The notes: a model not told the origin generated them from the letters alone. 64,000 nucleotides of DNA from Brachynemurus nebulosus (GCA_035578155.1 JAPWDM010000001.1:78736816-78800815), one strand, 5' to 3'; positions 12,071-25,520 are shown, numbered from the stretch's first letter. Translations and numbers: made by a program.

Positions 12071-13186
12071 GCCGGGCATAAATCCAACCCCTCGTCCTCG
12101 TCGTGCTCGGTGGTAACTGCTAGCTGGCTAGCAGGCTAACGGGGCTCTGGTTGGTTAATAAATAAGACGAACACAAGATCTTTTAACACATAAATTGTTT
12201 TTTATTTATTGTTATTGTCTTTGTCCCACGTTTGTGTTTCTTGCCACTGGAGGTCCTTGGGGCCTCCAACGGTGTTGTTGTAATCCCCACTGTACCCCTG
12301 GGTGGTTCTAGGCCCTCGGAGACGCAGTGGGTTGACTGTGATATTTTGTTGTTGTTTTCTTGTTGTTGTATTTTGTTGAATTTTTGTTTGATTTGTTTTT
12401 TGCTAATGGAGGCTCTTGAAGCCTCCAGTAGTGTTGTTAGGATCCCCATTGCACCAGTGGGTGGTTCTCGGCCCCCACGAGTGCAGTGGGTTACTGTGAT
12501 AACCATCTGTGAATTTTTTTTTGTCTGGTTATGTTTTGAACTGTTTTTTGTTATACCACAGAATATCTTTTGTTTATCAAGGGTGGTATTATTTTCTCCT
12601 TTTCGATTGTTTACTGTACCCGCTGGGTGGACGCCAACGAACCCCAGCAGGAGCTGCCTCGTCTTACAACTTTTTATTTTGCTACTCTTTATGAGACGGA
12701 GTACATATGCTCAGGGTATGCCATCGGCAGTTTTGCGCCGTTGGTCATATCAGTGCTGATCTTGTGCATGGTATCCACTGAGTGGTTTTAAACTCTCAAT
12801 GGAATACCAATATAGCTAAATGAACCCTAACAAGCAGCAGTATTTCCACAGACAGCAATCATAATTCGTCCCGCAACATTGGAGTTGTTTTAGCCTCTAT
12901 TGTTGCATGAGTGTCCGTTTATACCTGAGGACAGGGCATTCACTGATTTGCAATGTCTTGTCCACACTGAGCATATTTATGGGCCCTGGGATGGCAGGGC
13001 CACATCGATGGCTTTTCTTTTAATGTGTAACTGTCCTTTGTCTATTGCATTTATGTGTCCCTGTCTTTGTGTGTGTTTAATATTTTTGTCGTGTTCTGGC
13101 GGCGCATGCCCATAGATGGCGATGCCGCCGGGCACTGCTGACCGCGCCATTCACCGGCAGCAGTATCCCAATTTTTACCAAAAAAA

Positions 13187-13187
<1 letters not shown>
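12071..13187 (+). mobile_element. Element B: non-coding retroelement with LINE-type 3' end
   Basis: It begins GCCGGGCATAAATCC, followed by the hairpin CTGCTAGC/GCTAGCAG, the same start type as element F. It has no ORF of substance. Several hairpins follow, including TGGAGGTC..GGCCTCCA near 12246 and a similar one near 12408. It ends with the shared LINE C-type block: a long-loop hairpin 12927-12963, GGCCCTG GGATGG CAGGGCC at 12982-13001, the GGCGGC and CTGCTG hairpins, poly-A, then AAT. I read it as a non-autonomous relative mobilised by LINE C-type enzymes (inference). Confidence 0.65.

Positions 13188-13228
<41 letters not shown>
13188..13228. repeat. (AAT)n joining element B and LINE C
   Basis: About 14 units between the poly-A of B and the 5' end of LINE C. 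Confidence 0.95.
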
Positions 13229-13229
<1 letters not shown>

Positions 13230-13930
13230 GTGGCGAGGGCACTTATAGCAGCTGCCCTTGGCACCCGTGGGGGATATTTATCCCCCATTGGTGTCAAGGA
13301 GGCTAAGGGTCCCAGGGGTAGTTTATGCGCAATATAGAAATCCTCGGATTCCGTTAGCCTCTGACTACCCAAGATCGGCACCTTTCCTTCTCGAGGTGCC
13401 ACCGTTTTCACAAAAGATGCCGGATCTAGAGGGGAATCCTCGATCGTTCATTTTTTAACCTTCGTTTTTATTTCTTTTCGTTATTAATATTTTTTGTTTT
13501 CGTTATTTTTATTTCTTTTTGTTTCAGGTTTTCTTTTATCTTTTATTTCCTTTTCGTTTTTGGTTTTGTTTTGTTTTCGTTGTTTCAATGTTGTCCCAAC
13601 TTCAAGTCATCTTCGGGACCCACACTAGCTCGTGTGTGGCTTAGCGGCGTTGCCTGGAAAAGGGGATCCTGGTGACTGAGGGAAGCCGTTACTTGCGAGT
13701 ACGGCGGAACAACACGTCACTTCGGCCCTGGCTTCAGGCATAGACCGTGGCTGCGGTTATGCACCGGCCGCAGTAAATTCGAGCGCCCCGGGGTCGTGCG
13801 TGTCACTGGGGCAATGGGCTTCGTCCCTAGGGCCCCTCATTCCCGTATCCCTGGCGTGGGAGTCCCACGTCCCTTATGAGGCTCCGTGGAGGGTGGGGAG
13901 CGGGGTGGGGGTTTTTTTCTACTACATTTT
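13229..13930 (+). promoter_or_regulatory. 5' UTR of LINE C with long hairpin
   Basis: A near-perfect ~20-bp hairpin pairs CTTGGCACC.GTGGGGGATA with TATCCCCCATTGGTGTCAAG around 13258-13302. GGCACCT/AGGTGCC pairs near 13378-13402. Element E carries the same block. LINE promoters lie inside the 5' UTR, so this should include it (family knowledge). The second half is U/pyrimidine-rich, then GC-rich. Confidence 0.6.
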
Positions 13931-15583
13931 ATGGGTGATAAAAACATTTTGAACACGGGCGAGTCCGGGCCCAAAAATACGGACGCGAACGTCGCTTCGC
14001 CAATAACATCCGGCGGAAGCAGTGATAGCAGGGAGACCCCTGCTTCTACATCTAACGTAACCCCACAGCCAGTTGGCAGTGAGGTTACTAAGTCAACGGG
14101 GGGTAATCCTCCTCCCAACAAGAAAACAAAAGGGTACCGTCGTGGGTGTCCATTTGAAATGAACGCTCCAAGAGTGCAAGAAGTATATATTAAGTTTCTC
14201 GTCATTAAACCGAAGGAAGGTGACTTCAGCAAGATCAGTCCCTTCCTTCTTAGTAAGTTAGTGAAAAGTGATATTGGGCAGGTAAAAGATGCCAAACTAT
14301 CGGGCAAAGGGTTGCTCGTGGAGGCATCCTCACCGGCACAGTCATCGAAAATTCAAAGTCTGGAGAAATTAGGAGAGTACGCGGTTGAGGTGAGTATTAA
14401 ATTATCTCATGGAGTATTAAATTACTCCAGAGGGGTCATTATTCACCCCTCATTAGCGTACTGTACCCTGGAAGAGATAGTGTCGGAGATGTCTCCACAG
14501 GGGGTAATAGAGGCCAAAAGGTTGAAATATAATAGGGGGAATAAACACCCAGAATCCCCCCTCATATTGTTAACTTTCAACAAGACCACACTACCAAGAG
14601 AAGTGGTCATTGGTCTCTTCAACAAAGTGGACGTGCGACCGTACATACCGGCACCTATGAGGTGTTATCACTGTCAACGGTACGGACACGTCTCACAGCG
14701 TTGTAACGTCGAACAACAGATATGCGTGTGTGGTAAGCCGTTACACGAGGGACAACCGTGCGGCGAACCAATAAAATGTGTAAACTGCGGGGGCAATCAC
14801 TCGGCTAAGTCGAGGAATTGCCCCATCTTTAAACAAGAGTCAGCCATCCAAGAGCTGAGAGCCCTGGAACGATTATCCTATCCAGAGGCACGACGTAAGC
14901 TTTTGGGCAATACGCCCTGTCGCTCAGCCTTGGATGGATACGCACGCGCTGTTGCCGCCCCCGCCCCTTCAGCGGCTGATAAAAACAACGATTTAAAAGA
15001 AGTAAAAGAAACTATAAAAATGATGCAGCAAACAATGCAGAGATTGCAAGAGAGCCTTATGCGCTCTGTGGGTGTAGCTGTGTCTACACCCAGTACAGCC
15101 GCTGTTGTGTCAGCCAAGGTCCCTGAGACCAAGAGGGTGATTACCACCACCCCTCAGGGACCCGTCGTACATACTGTGACGTCTTCTCCTAAAAAGAAGA
15201 CATCACCAAAGAAGACACCGCCAAGAAGGCGCCACAGTGTGGGGGAGAAGGAGGTGGAAAAACCAAGGTCCCCCAAAAAGGGACCTTCCACTACCACCTC
15301 GGAGGCAGAAACCATGCTGCCTCCACCAATGACGGCTCCGCTACCACAGCGGCCGTCTCGACCGGGCACACCTGAACGCCCGGTCACCCCCCTCCCGAGT
15401 CGCTCTATCCAAACACCGATGAGTGACTCGGAAAGTACGACCGCGTCGGTACGTACGGGTACTAAGCGCCCGACGACCGACGCCTATACCAACACCTCGG
15501 CAACAGAATCTGACAATTCGGACGCCGAGGTGAAAGTGATCAAACGAAAAAAAGGCTGGCCAAAGGGGAATCCTAGGAAGTAG
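13931..15583 (+). CDS. LINE ORF1 protein, Gag-like with CCHC zinc knuckles
   Basis: Intact 550-residue ORF1. The first ATG is 13931 (MGDKNILNTGE); the open frame extends 45 bases upstream only through a GTG. The N-terminus is Ser/Thr-rich. The central domain runs ~60-230. Cys knuckles follow at ~240-305: CYHCQRYGHVSQRC, CVCGKPLHEGQPC and CVNCGGNHSAKSRNC. A coiled-coil-like stretch (KEVKETIKMMQQTMQRLQES) follows. The C-terminus is Pro/Ser/Lys-rich and ends in a basic stretch that could be nuclear-targeting. The protein would coat LINE RNA and chaperone reverse transcription. It ends 38 bp before ORF2 on the same transcript. Confidence 0.88.
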   Translation: MGDKNILNTGESGPKNTDANVASPITSGGSSDSRETPASTSNVTPQPVGSEVTKSTGGNPPPNKKTKGYRRGCPFEMNAPRVQEVYIKFLVIKPKEGDFSKISPFLLSKLVKSDIGQVKDAKLSGKGLLVEASSPAQSSKIQSLEKLGEYAVEVSIKLSHGVLNYSRGVIIHPSLAYCTLEEIVSEMSPQGVIEAKRLKYNRGNKHPESPLILLTFNKTTLPREVVIGLFNKVDVRPYIPAPMRCYHCQRYGHVSQRCNVEQQICVCGKPLHEGQPCGEPIKCVNCGGNHSAKSRNCPIFKQESAIQELRALERLSYPEARRKLLGNTPCRSALDGYARAVAAPAPSAADKNNDLKEVKETIKMMQQTMQRLQESLMRSVGVAVSTPSTAAVVSAKVPETKRVITTTPQGPVVHTVTSSPKKKTSPKKTPPRRRHSVGEKEVEKPRSPKKGPSTTTSEAETMLPPPMTAPLPQRPSRPGTPERPVTPLPSRSIQTPMSDSESTTASVRTGTKRPTTDAYTNTSATESDNSDAEVKVIKRKKGWPKGNPRK

Positions 15584-15621
15584 CCACACTTCCTAGGGAG
15601 CAACCCTAAGTAGTAACAGAA

Positions 15622-18600
15622 ATGGCTATCGTACAGTGGAACTGTAATGGTGTTAAGCACCATTACTGTGAATTGCAGATGCTTCTGGCTGAGCACACGC
15701 CTATGTGCGTGTGCCTTCAAGAGACCCATTTAAAGCCGGCGGAACAATTTTCAATAAAAAATTATCATATCCGCCGGCATAATGTACAGCCAGACATCCG
15801 GGCGGGGGGGGGTGTTGCCATCTTGATAAAAGATGGCGTCCCTTTCCGGGACCATCCATTAAACACTCCCCTACAAGCTATAGCAATTCGTTTAATGAAA
15901 CCGCCCCAGTTCACAGTATGCTCGGTCTACCTACCAGACTTCGACTGGAATGTCGAATCCTTGACCGAGCTTACCTTACAGTTACCACGTCCATTTTTGT
16001 TACTAGGAGATTTCAATGCTCACAGCCCTATGTGGGGCTGTAGCACAAGAGACGCCCGTGGAAGACTCATCGAACGTTTTCTAGATGAGTCTGAAACGGT
16101 CTTGTTGAATTCCGGTGAAGGTACTTTTATTAATGCAAGAACCGGTGAGCTGTCGGCTATCGACTTATCACTTGGCTCACCGGTCATGGCACACCGTTTT
16201 GAGTGGACGCTGGCGTCACACTCATACGGGAGTGACCACATCCCCATTATATTAAATAGTACCACGCCGATGACTCCACATTCGTCTTCGCCGAGACGGC
16301 GTCTCCGTCAAGCTGACTGGGATAGGTACGTAGATTCATTCCGTACACCCGAGCTGACTGGAGACGTAGAAGATGATGTGGAGCAAATGTCCTCCAGTGT
16401 CATTGAAGCAGCATATCAGAGTATACCAAAGTCGTCCAGCATTCCACCCAAACGTCATGTACCATGGTGGAATGAAGTCGTCAGTGTAGCAGTTGCAGAG
16501 AAAAAGCGGGCGTACAACGAACTCAGACGTCGCCCCACGCAGGAAAATGTGATAGCCTACAAGCGTGCGCAAGCACGCTGTAAGAGAACTATTAAAGAAC
16601 AGAAGAGGCTATCATGGGAGCAATATGTTTCGGCCATTAATACCTCCACGACCACCTCAGAGGTATGGAGAAGAGTGAGGGCCATTACTGGGAAATATTC
16701 CCGTTCACCTATGCCCTCCCTTCTCCTCGTTGACGGTCGGAACATCACTGAACGCGCGGATATAGCTAATTGCTTAGCTAAACACTTTGAGCGCGTCAGT
16801 GGCTCCCAGAATTATGACCCGGACTTCCTGCGGATCAAGATCCAACACGAGCAAAATGATCTTGATTTTTTCTCAGATGAATCCCTCCAGTATAACCAAC
16901 CGTTTTCTATGCAAGAATTACTGGAGGCGCTTCAAGGATCTGGGGACACCTCCCCTGGACCTGATGAGATCCCCTACGCCATGATCCGGAACCTGCCTTA
17001 TCCTGGTAAGTGTAGGTTACTGGATCTGTACAACGAAATTTTTAGGCAAGGCGTTTACCCTCCGCAGTGGCGGGAAGCTACCATCATTCCGCTACTAAAA
17101 GAGGGTAAAGATTCATCGCAACTATCTAGCTACCGTCCAATATCCTTGACTTGCTGTTTCAGCAAGGTATTGGAAAAAATGGTGAACAACCGTCTCGTCT
17201 GGTGGCTGGAATCCCACAACTTTATACCTAAACATCAATGTGGGTTCCGCCGATACCATTCGACTACGGACCATCTTGTTCGCCTCGAGAATGCCATTCA
17301 AGACGCCTTTCTCCAACGAAAACACCTTGTGGCCGTGGTTTTCGATTTGGAGAAAGCTTATGATATGACCTGGAGGTATGGCATTCTCAAGAAGCTGCAC
17401 GACTGGGGTTTAAGAGGTAACCTCCCTCAGTTCGTAAAAAGTTTTCTGACTGACCGTTCTTTTCGTGTCCGGGTAGGTGACACTGAGTCTGAGGCCCACT
17501 CCCAGGAGAATGGTGTTTCTCAAGGCTCCACCATTAGTGTCACCTTGTTTTCCATCGCAGTCAGTCATATTGCAGCTTCAGCCCCAATTCGTCGTTGCTT
17601 GTACGTTGATGACCTCACAATTTTTTATGCAGCCGATTCCATTGAGGATATCCAATAACGGCTGCAACAAGGCATCAACGAAGTGGTGACTTCTGCAGAA
17701 GCTCTTGGCTTTCGTTTCTCACCTCAAAAAACATCGGTGGTTCACTTCTGCAGAAAGCGCAGCGCACATCCGGATCCTGTCCTCACTTTAAAAGGATCCA
17801 ATCTTCAGTGCGTTGATAGCGTCAGGTTTCTAGGACTTATTTTTGACAAACAACTTACGTGGCGCCCACACCTCCAAGCCTTAGCTGCGAGTTGTCGTAG
17901 GACAATAAACATGCTTAAGTGCTTGGCTGGTGCATCGTGGGGTGCGGGCCGGGAGTCGTTGCTTCGCCTGTATCAATCGCTAGTTCTGACTAGGATTGAT
18001 TACGGCAGCATTGCTTACTCCTCCGCCCGGGCGTCTGCGCTTCTACTCCTAGATCTTGTTCACCATGCAGGCATACGACTGGCTACGGGAGCATTTCGAA
18101 CGAGCCCTTCTATGAGCCTCTGCGTACAGTCGGGCCTTCCTCCGCTGCGACTGAGACGTGAGCGTCTCTTGCTCAATTATGCAGCGGGGGTATATGCAAC
18201 ACCTACACATATAAACTACCCGACTCTGTTCAGATACCGTTTACAGGGGCTCTACGGTCGACGTCCCACCATAAGTCGACCAGTGGCCGTTCGAACGCAG
18301 GAGTTATTAGAGAGTCTACACTTACAGTTCGCCAAGGTACTTCCCAAACGTCCTATGGAAGCACCTCCTTGGCTGATCCCTAACGTAAGGTGTCGTTTCG
18401 ACCTGACTGGTCTCAACAAGGAGGAGACCAGTTCATTCGAATATCGATCCCGTTTTTATGAGATCATTAGCGAACTTGACTCTCTCTGCATATACACAGA
18501 CGGTTCCAAAACAGCTACGGGTGTGGGAAGTGCCATCGTCATTCGTGACGATCCTCACGCTTGGACACTTCCTCCCCAGGCCACTGTGTATACTGCGGAA

Positions 18601-19284
18601 TTATTTGCTATTCTGCAAGCCCTGCGATTCTGTCAAACATCTGAAGACAGCGCATTCCTCATTTGTTCCGACTCGTTGAGCGCGTTGCAAGCGATCTACC
18701 ACTCTCATACCATCGATCCACTGGTGCAGAACATCCGAACGTATCTCTACATGCTCCGCCAAAAGTCTATCACCTTCTTTTGGATTCCCGGACATGTGGG
18801 GATACCTGGCAATGAACTCGCCGACCAGGCAGCACGTCACGCAGCCGAAGTCGGTGAGCCACAGGACATTGCCATTCGCCCAGAGGATCTGAGAGTGTGC
18901 ATTAGATCGGCGATCGATCAGAAATGGCAACGTGAGTGGAACAACCTCACGGCGAAGCTCAAACAGGTGAAACCTGAGGTCCGAAGAACTCCGGCACCTG
19001 TACATCTGAGCCGGCGAGAGAGTGTGGCCCTGACGCGTTTACGCTTGGGCCACACGGCGTTAACACATCGTCATCTTCTCGCCGGTGAGGATCAGCCAAG
19101 GTGCGCCGCCTGCGGGACGGCGCTGACCGTGAGGCATATAGTTGAGGAATGTGTAACCTTTGCGCCATTGCGCCAGAGGTTGCAGCTCCCAGATAGTGTA
19201 GCCGAAGCTTTAGCTTATGATGCTGCCTCTGAAAGAAAGATGCTTGAATTTCTCCAAAATTCGCATCTTCTTCAGAGGCTTTAG
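15622..19284 (+). pseudogene. LINE ORF2: APE endonuclease, reverse transcriptase, RNase H (one stop)
   Basis: The frame encodes about 1220 residues and is interrupted only by TAA at 17656-17658. The apurinic-type endonuclease spans ~1-225, with WNCNG (6-10), QETHLK (~35), GDFNAHSPMWG (~133) and SDHIPI (~207). RT has SSYRPISLTC, FDLEKAYD, GVSQGSTIS and the catalytic YVDDL (~661). RNase H has YTDGSK (~957), the SDSLSAL Asp and PGHVGIPGNELAD (~1055). A Cys/His tail, RCAACGTALTVRHIVEEC, lies near 1159. The start ATG 15622 (MAIVQWNCNG) fits the family. The stop falls just after the RT palm, so the product would lack thumb and RNase H unless the stop is read through. All catalytic motifs I can see are intact. 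Confidence 0.85.
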
Positions 19285-20090
19285 GGGCATACCATCTCAG
19301 ATTTTACAAGTCGTCTCGTTTAATCTCCCCCGATAGAATTTTAACTACAGTCTCGTTTTTTATTTTATGTGTTAAAAAAGTATTGTGTTCGTCTTATTTA
19401 TTACCGATACCCTGTTCCAGCTGGTCTGGCAGGGTACTTTTAGTATTGTCGTTATGCCACTAAGGGCCTTTTACACCCTCAGTGGTACTGTTGTTATTTA
19501 TACATGTTTTGTTGTTTTTGTTATTATTTTTTATCGATGTACCACTGACGGCTCTTTACACCCAAGGTGGTACATCAATTGTTTTATTTACCTGTGATAT
19601 TTTGTTATGCCGCTGTGGGCCTGTTGTTATGGCTCCACAGCGGTATTGTTTTAAGCCCTTATTGCGTCACTGGTCAGCCCGTGGCCTCCCAGTGACGTAA
19701 TAAGTATCGTCTGTGATATCTTTCTGTGATAGTTTTCTGTGATATTTAATTCTGTGTATTGTCTAGTCAGGTTCCTCCACCCCGGGGTCTTTACACCCTG
19801 GGGGGAGTCGCAGCGATGGTCTTCAGGCCTTGGTGACCGGACGCTTTGTCTAGTACTTACCGTACCGTCACCAAGGACTATCCGCTCTATTTAAGCCCTG
19901 GGATGGCAGGGCTCATCGTTGCATTTTATTATGTGTATGTTTGTCCGTTGTCTACTGCATTTATGTGTCCCTGTCTTTACGTGTTGTTTTTATTTATATC
20001 TCTCGTTTCGGCGGCGCATGCCCTTAGTAGGCGATGCCGCCGGGTGCTGCTGACCGCGCCATCCACCGGCAGCAGGACCCCAATTTTAAT
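19285..20090 (+). ncRNA. Structured 3' UTR of LINE C: series of hairpins
   Basis: It has the same order of stem-loops as LINE A. It includes TACCCTG/CAGGGTA near 19408-19436, CCACTAAGGG/CCCTCAGTGG, GCCGCTGTGG/CCACAGCGG near 19607-19643, TTATTGCGTCACTGG/CCAGTGACGTAATA and CCTTGGTGAC/GTCACCAAGG (19828-19837 with 19867-19876). AGCCCTG GGATGG CAGGGCT (19894-19913) and the two 3'-terminal hairpins follow. Relative to A, CTGTAG/CTACAG has become CTGTGG/CCACAG, a compensatory change. Confidence 0.7.
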
Positions 20091-20103
20091 TAAAAAAAAA
20101 AAA

Positions 20104-20105
<2 letters not shown>

Positions 20106-20136
<31 letters not shown>
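20106..20136. repeat. (AAT)n tail of LINE C
   Basis: About 10 AAT units after poly-A, then unique AT-rich sequence. Confidence 0.95.
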
Positions 20137-20137
<1 letters not shown>

Positions 20138-21344
20138 TACAATGATTACTCAAATTATAACCACCAGGAAACTACAGAAAAATATAAAATTAACAAATTC
20201 GAAGTACTTTTTTATTTAATAATACTTGTGTAATTTTTAACTCATATTTAAGAAATTAGCACTGCTGACATCATTAAGTTCTGTAGTACTAACTAAATAA
20301 AACAGATTCCGAATAGTGAAGAATTTTTAGTTAATTAAATCTCGGATAATTATATCAAAATCGTTGATAAAACTAAAAGTGCATACCGTGCAAGTTATTT
20401 TAATATAAAGTACTAATTCAGATGTGGCTTAACGATGTAGCTTATTTTTTTAAATATCAGTTAAACTATTGAACTGATCATCGTAAAAATCAACAGAGTT
20501 TTATTCGAATTGACGAACTGATAGGAACAATTTTCAAGATTTAGTCAAATATTTTTTTAAAAAAAAGTGGAAAATAGATCATCTGGCAGAAAATGAAGGC
20601 TGTTTTCAAAAAATTGCACTAAAAGTTAATTTCTTAATCCACGATACAATAACTTTTGTTGTCAAAACATGAGCGTGGCGCGTTGCCAGACATTGTTGCT
20701 ATAATACTTGCATTATTGAGGAACTGAAATTGTTTCTGAAGAGGTTACATCTCTAGACAAATCAATGATGAAGCTTTAATTAGTATAGTTGGGGCGTAAT
20801 GAATCATTTCTCATAACGTAGCCTTATTATTGAATTTTAAAGCGAAAAACCATGCCCTAACTTTTTGAATAATTACAAGAATTATGGCAATGTTTTGATT
20901 TGAATACAATTTGTGCTTTGTGTTCATGTGAAACCATTTTGTTTTTGCAAAATACGAAAGACAAGGTTTCTATAACTTTGTCTCACAATAGGTTAGATAT
21001 TAGGAAATATTCTGTCTAAAATTTGGAATGGCAAGTCGTGGCTATTTTGTCTTAAAAAATGATGATACTGTCAAGAAATTCAAAAATAGCTGAAACTGAC
21101 GAAATGGGTCAAATCCATGAGCGTATTTTAGAATAATTAGATGGTAGTTATGAGAAAAGAGTTATTTAGGAGTTATTGGAATAAACTCTCTGATTTTCGA
21201 AAACAATATCAAAAAGTTCATATTCAAAAGCCCTCATGTGTTGAATTCTATTTAACAAAAATATTTAATTGTTTTTTAACATATTGACAATTATAAAAAT
21301 ATTAGCCAAGTTTGGTTTCTCCCTGTACTGACATGTGTACTGAT
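20137..21344. other. AT-rich DNA, nothing recognised
   Basis: No ORF above noise and no clear repeat or RNA gene in either strand. Confidence 0.5.
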
Positions 21345-21350
21345 CTATTG

Positions 21351-21351
<1 letters not shown>

Positions 21352-21444
<93 letters not shown>
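21352..21444. repeat. (TA)n microsatellite
   Basis: About 46 uninterrupted TA units, able to form cruciform DNA. The YIYI frames over it are artefacts. Confidence 0.97.
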
Positions 21445-21446
<2 letters not shown>

Positions 21447-22241
21447 CGGTTTTGTTCTGTTGTAAAAAATCAATGGTCTTTGTCTTTCATTTGGCATGAC
21501 AAATAATTTAATAAGACAACTGGAAACTATATGTCGCAGTAATGTTATGAAAAATTAGATTATATTTTTTGGATCATTTTTCTTTGAAGTTTCCCTGTTT
21601 ATGTACGCTTAAAGTTGAACTAGTTAATAGAAACATCAACCAATTTTTAATTTGAATATAACCTCTTAAAACGTAAATAATTAAGACTGTGAGTTCACGC
21701 ATATATTTTTCAATTGAATGCATAAACCACTAAAAAAATTTCCCTTTTGTAGGTTCGTTGACCTAGCAAAATGCCATGCATTTTGCAAGTTAACTAAATT
21801 GTCAATTTGTGATATTTGTGATAAATTCAAATCTTACGAGAAGAATTACCACCATCTTAAAAGTATTCTCAAACTTATACATTCGCACTAAAAATTAAGC
21901 TTAATCGCGAGTGAATGTGGTAAGATACTACAAAAATTTTGTTTTTGAATGAAAACTAATGTTATCAGTAATTATATTTTTTTTTTTAAATGGAATTTTT
22001 TCCATTATGGCTGCGACATACTTAATTTTTTTAAAAATAAATGTTATACAATAAAATTACCTGGACCTTAAAATAAATGAAGTAGTCAATAAATAAATAA
22101 TTATTTTATTACTACCTCAATTATTATAAAAGTATAGTTCTCAAAAATTTATAATTAGCCTTTCTGGCAAAAAATAAAATAATATTCTTTATAAAATGCA
22201 AAAAAAATCTTATATAAAAAAATAAAAATATGAAAATTCTA
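21445..22241. other. AT-rich DNA, nothing recognised
   Basis: No gene seen. The last 200 bp may contain the 3' flank of the mariner-type fragment, but I could not identify a TIR. Confidence 0.45.
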
Positions 22242-22763
22242 CTAATGAAGATACGGTTCAAAAATGTCGCCCTGTCGTGCCTCGCAATAACCCATTCTAT
22301 TGTTAAACTCTAAGCGGACATTTGCTAGCATTTCAGGGCTAATATTTTCTAAAACATTCTCAACTTTAGTTTTTAAGTCCGCCCTTTCGTGAGAATGCTT
22401 GAAAATTTCTCCTTTAACATATCCCCAAAGAAAAAAGTCGTTTGGTGATAAATCTGGAGATCTGGGAGACCACTTAATTGTCCCTCTCGTTGCAATAAGT
22501 CTTCCAGGAAATATAGTTTCCAAGAAGTTTTGAACGGTACTACAGTTGTGTGCTGGACAGCCGTCTTGTTGAAACCAGATTTCCTGCAAATTTCCGTTCA
22601 AAGCTAAAACTGCCGGAATAACGTCATTTTGAAGAAGCTGCAAATACTTTCTGGCATCTAAACTGCCATTAATGCGAAAAGGGCCAATAATGGAATCATT
22701 TAGAATACCTGCCCAAATGTTTAATTTTTGTGGGTATTGTGTGCGTACCGGCATTGTAATCAA
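22242..22763 (-). pseudogene. Mariner-superfamily transposase, C-terminal half
   Basis: 173 residues hold the two distal catalytic acids: QQDGCPAH (~Asp 68) and PDLSPNDFFLWGY. 41 residues lie between the two Asp, which matches the DD41D (rosa-type) arrangement of Tc1/mariner enzymes. The upstream half with the helix-turn-helix domains and first Asp is absent. The frame begins in a short duplicated sequence (GTAATCAATGTAGTAACGA, 22757-22800), so the apparent Met is not a true start. It looks like a 5'-deleted, dead copy. The C-terminus FEPYLH and TAA stop are natural-looking. Confidence 0.8.
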
Positions 22764-24599
<1,836 letters not shown>

Positions 24600-24614
24600 A
24601 TTTAATAGATCTCT

Positions 24615-24867
24615 ACTCACAACGTTCTTGTTATCAAAAGGCTTACGGTCAACTTTTTGCACTTCAACTAATATTGTAGAATGCACGTTGATTTCTTTGA
24701 ATTTCTTAGCCGCAGTCAATGTCATCTTTTTGGCTGTTCGTTTCAAATTCATCAAATTCTCGAGGAATTTCCGTCATTCGTTCCTAGCAAAATTTTCACG
24801 CATACACAAATTATGTAATATCTGTGAGCTTTTGTTTTCATCCCCACTCGATACACCATATGAATGA
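24615..24867 (-). pseudogene. Remnant resembling the C-terminus of SCAND3/KRBA2-type integrase-derived proteins
   Basis: On the minus strand one frame reads NLMNLKRTAKKMTLTAAKKF and then ILVEVQKVDRKPFDNKNVV. An in-frame TGA interrupts it near 24775. The pattern VxVPxVDRGRxDxRNxL is one I remember from the C-terminal small domain of SCAND3/KRBA2-like, transposon-derived integrases common in insect genomes. Only ~80 residues remain and no catalytic core is visible. The opposite-strand 79-residue ORF is a shadow. The assignment is by memory of the motif and is tentative. Confidence 0.4.
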
Positions 24868-24869
24868 AT

Positions 24870-25520
24870 CATTTTATTACACTTATTACATTTAGACTAA
24901 GTGGAGAAAATCACTTATTTACTTAATGCAAGATGAGATAATCTATTGATGACTGTAACCTATAATGAAAGCTGGCTACATAAAAAGCTTGTTATCGCTA
25001 CATGGCTGATTTCTATTGTAAAAGGATCCTTTTGTTTGGTCAAGTTCAAATCGCCCTTTCTGCAAACGCAAACTCGTGCGTTAAAGCAGGAGCGGCCGCA
25101 TAAATAGGTCAAATTTCGATATTAAAAATTTTATAAGGTACATGGGCTATTATTATGAAAACAGTTTTTATTAATTCTTAGATTTAACTAAAACTGAATA
25201 CAAAGTTCAAAGGAATATAATTTTTGATCTATTTCTGATTTCATCAAATGTTTGATATATATTACGTATCTATGGAAACGATCAAAATAAAATATAAATG
25301 GCTTGATTTGCTTGCACATTACTACGCAACATATATGAAATTAAAACCTGATAGATATACGTATTATTCATAAAACAACTGCAAGTCTATTGAGTAATGG
25401 TTAATAGGGTCATTTCATTGGTTTAAAAAGTATTGAATAATGGTCATTCCTCTACAACTTTGATATACAATACCTAAATATGATTAACATTGATACGCCT
25501 TTATTTAATATGATGAATAT
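24870..25520. other. AT-rich DNA, nothing recognised
   Basis: No coding frame. It contains one NotI-like GCGGCCGC at about 25091, unremarkable otherwise. Confidence 0.45.

Larger units (their letters stand above)
13229..20105 (+). mobile_element. LINE C: near-full-length I-group non-LTR retrotransposon
   Basis: It holds, in order, a 5' UTR (13229-13930), ORF1 (13931-15583), ORF2 (15622-19284 with one stop), a hairpin-rich 3' UTR, poly-A (20091-20105) and AAT (20106-20136). The 5' end matches element E base for base at GGTGG(C/T)GAGG(G/A)CAC, which supports a true 5' terminus. Endonuclease, RT and RNase H in ORF2 and CCHC knuckles in ORF1 place it in the I group (I/Nimb-like). It is about 6.9 kb and close to functional. 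Confidence 0.9.

Noticed and set aside
13886..13930. GTG-initiated extension of LINE C ORF1
   Set aside because: No ATG; eukaryotic elements initiate at ATG, so 13931 is preferred.
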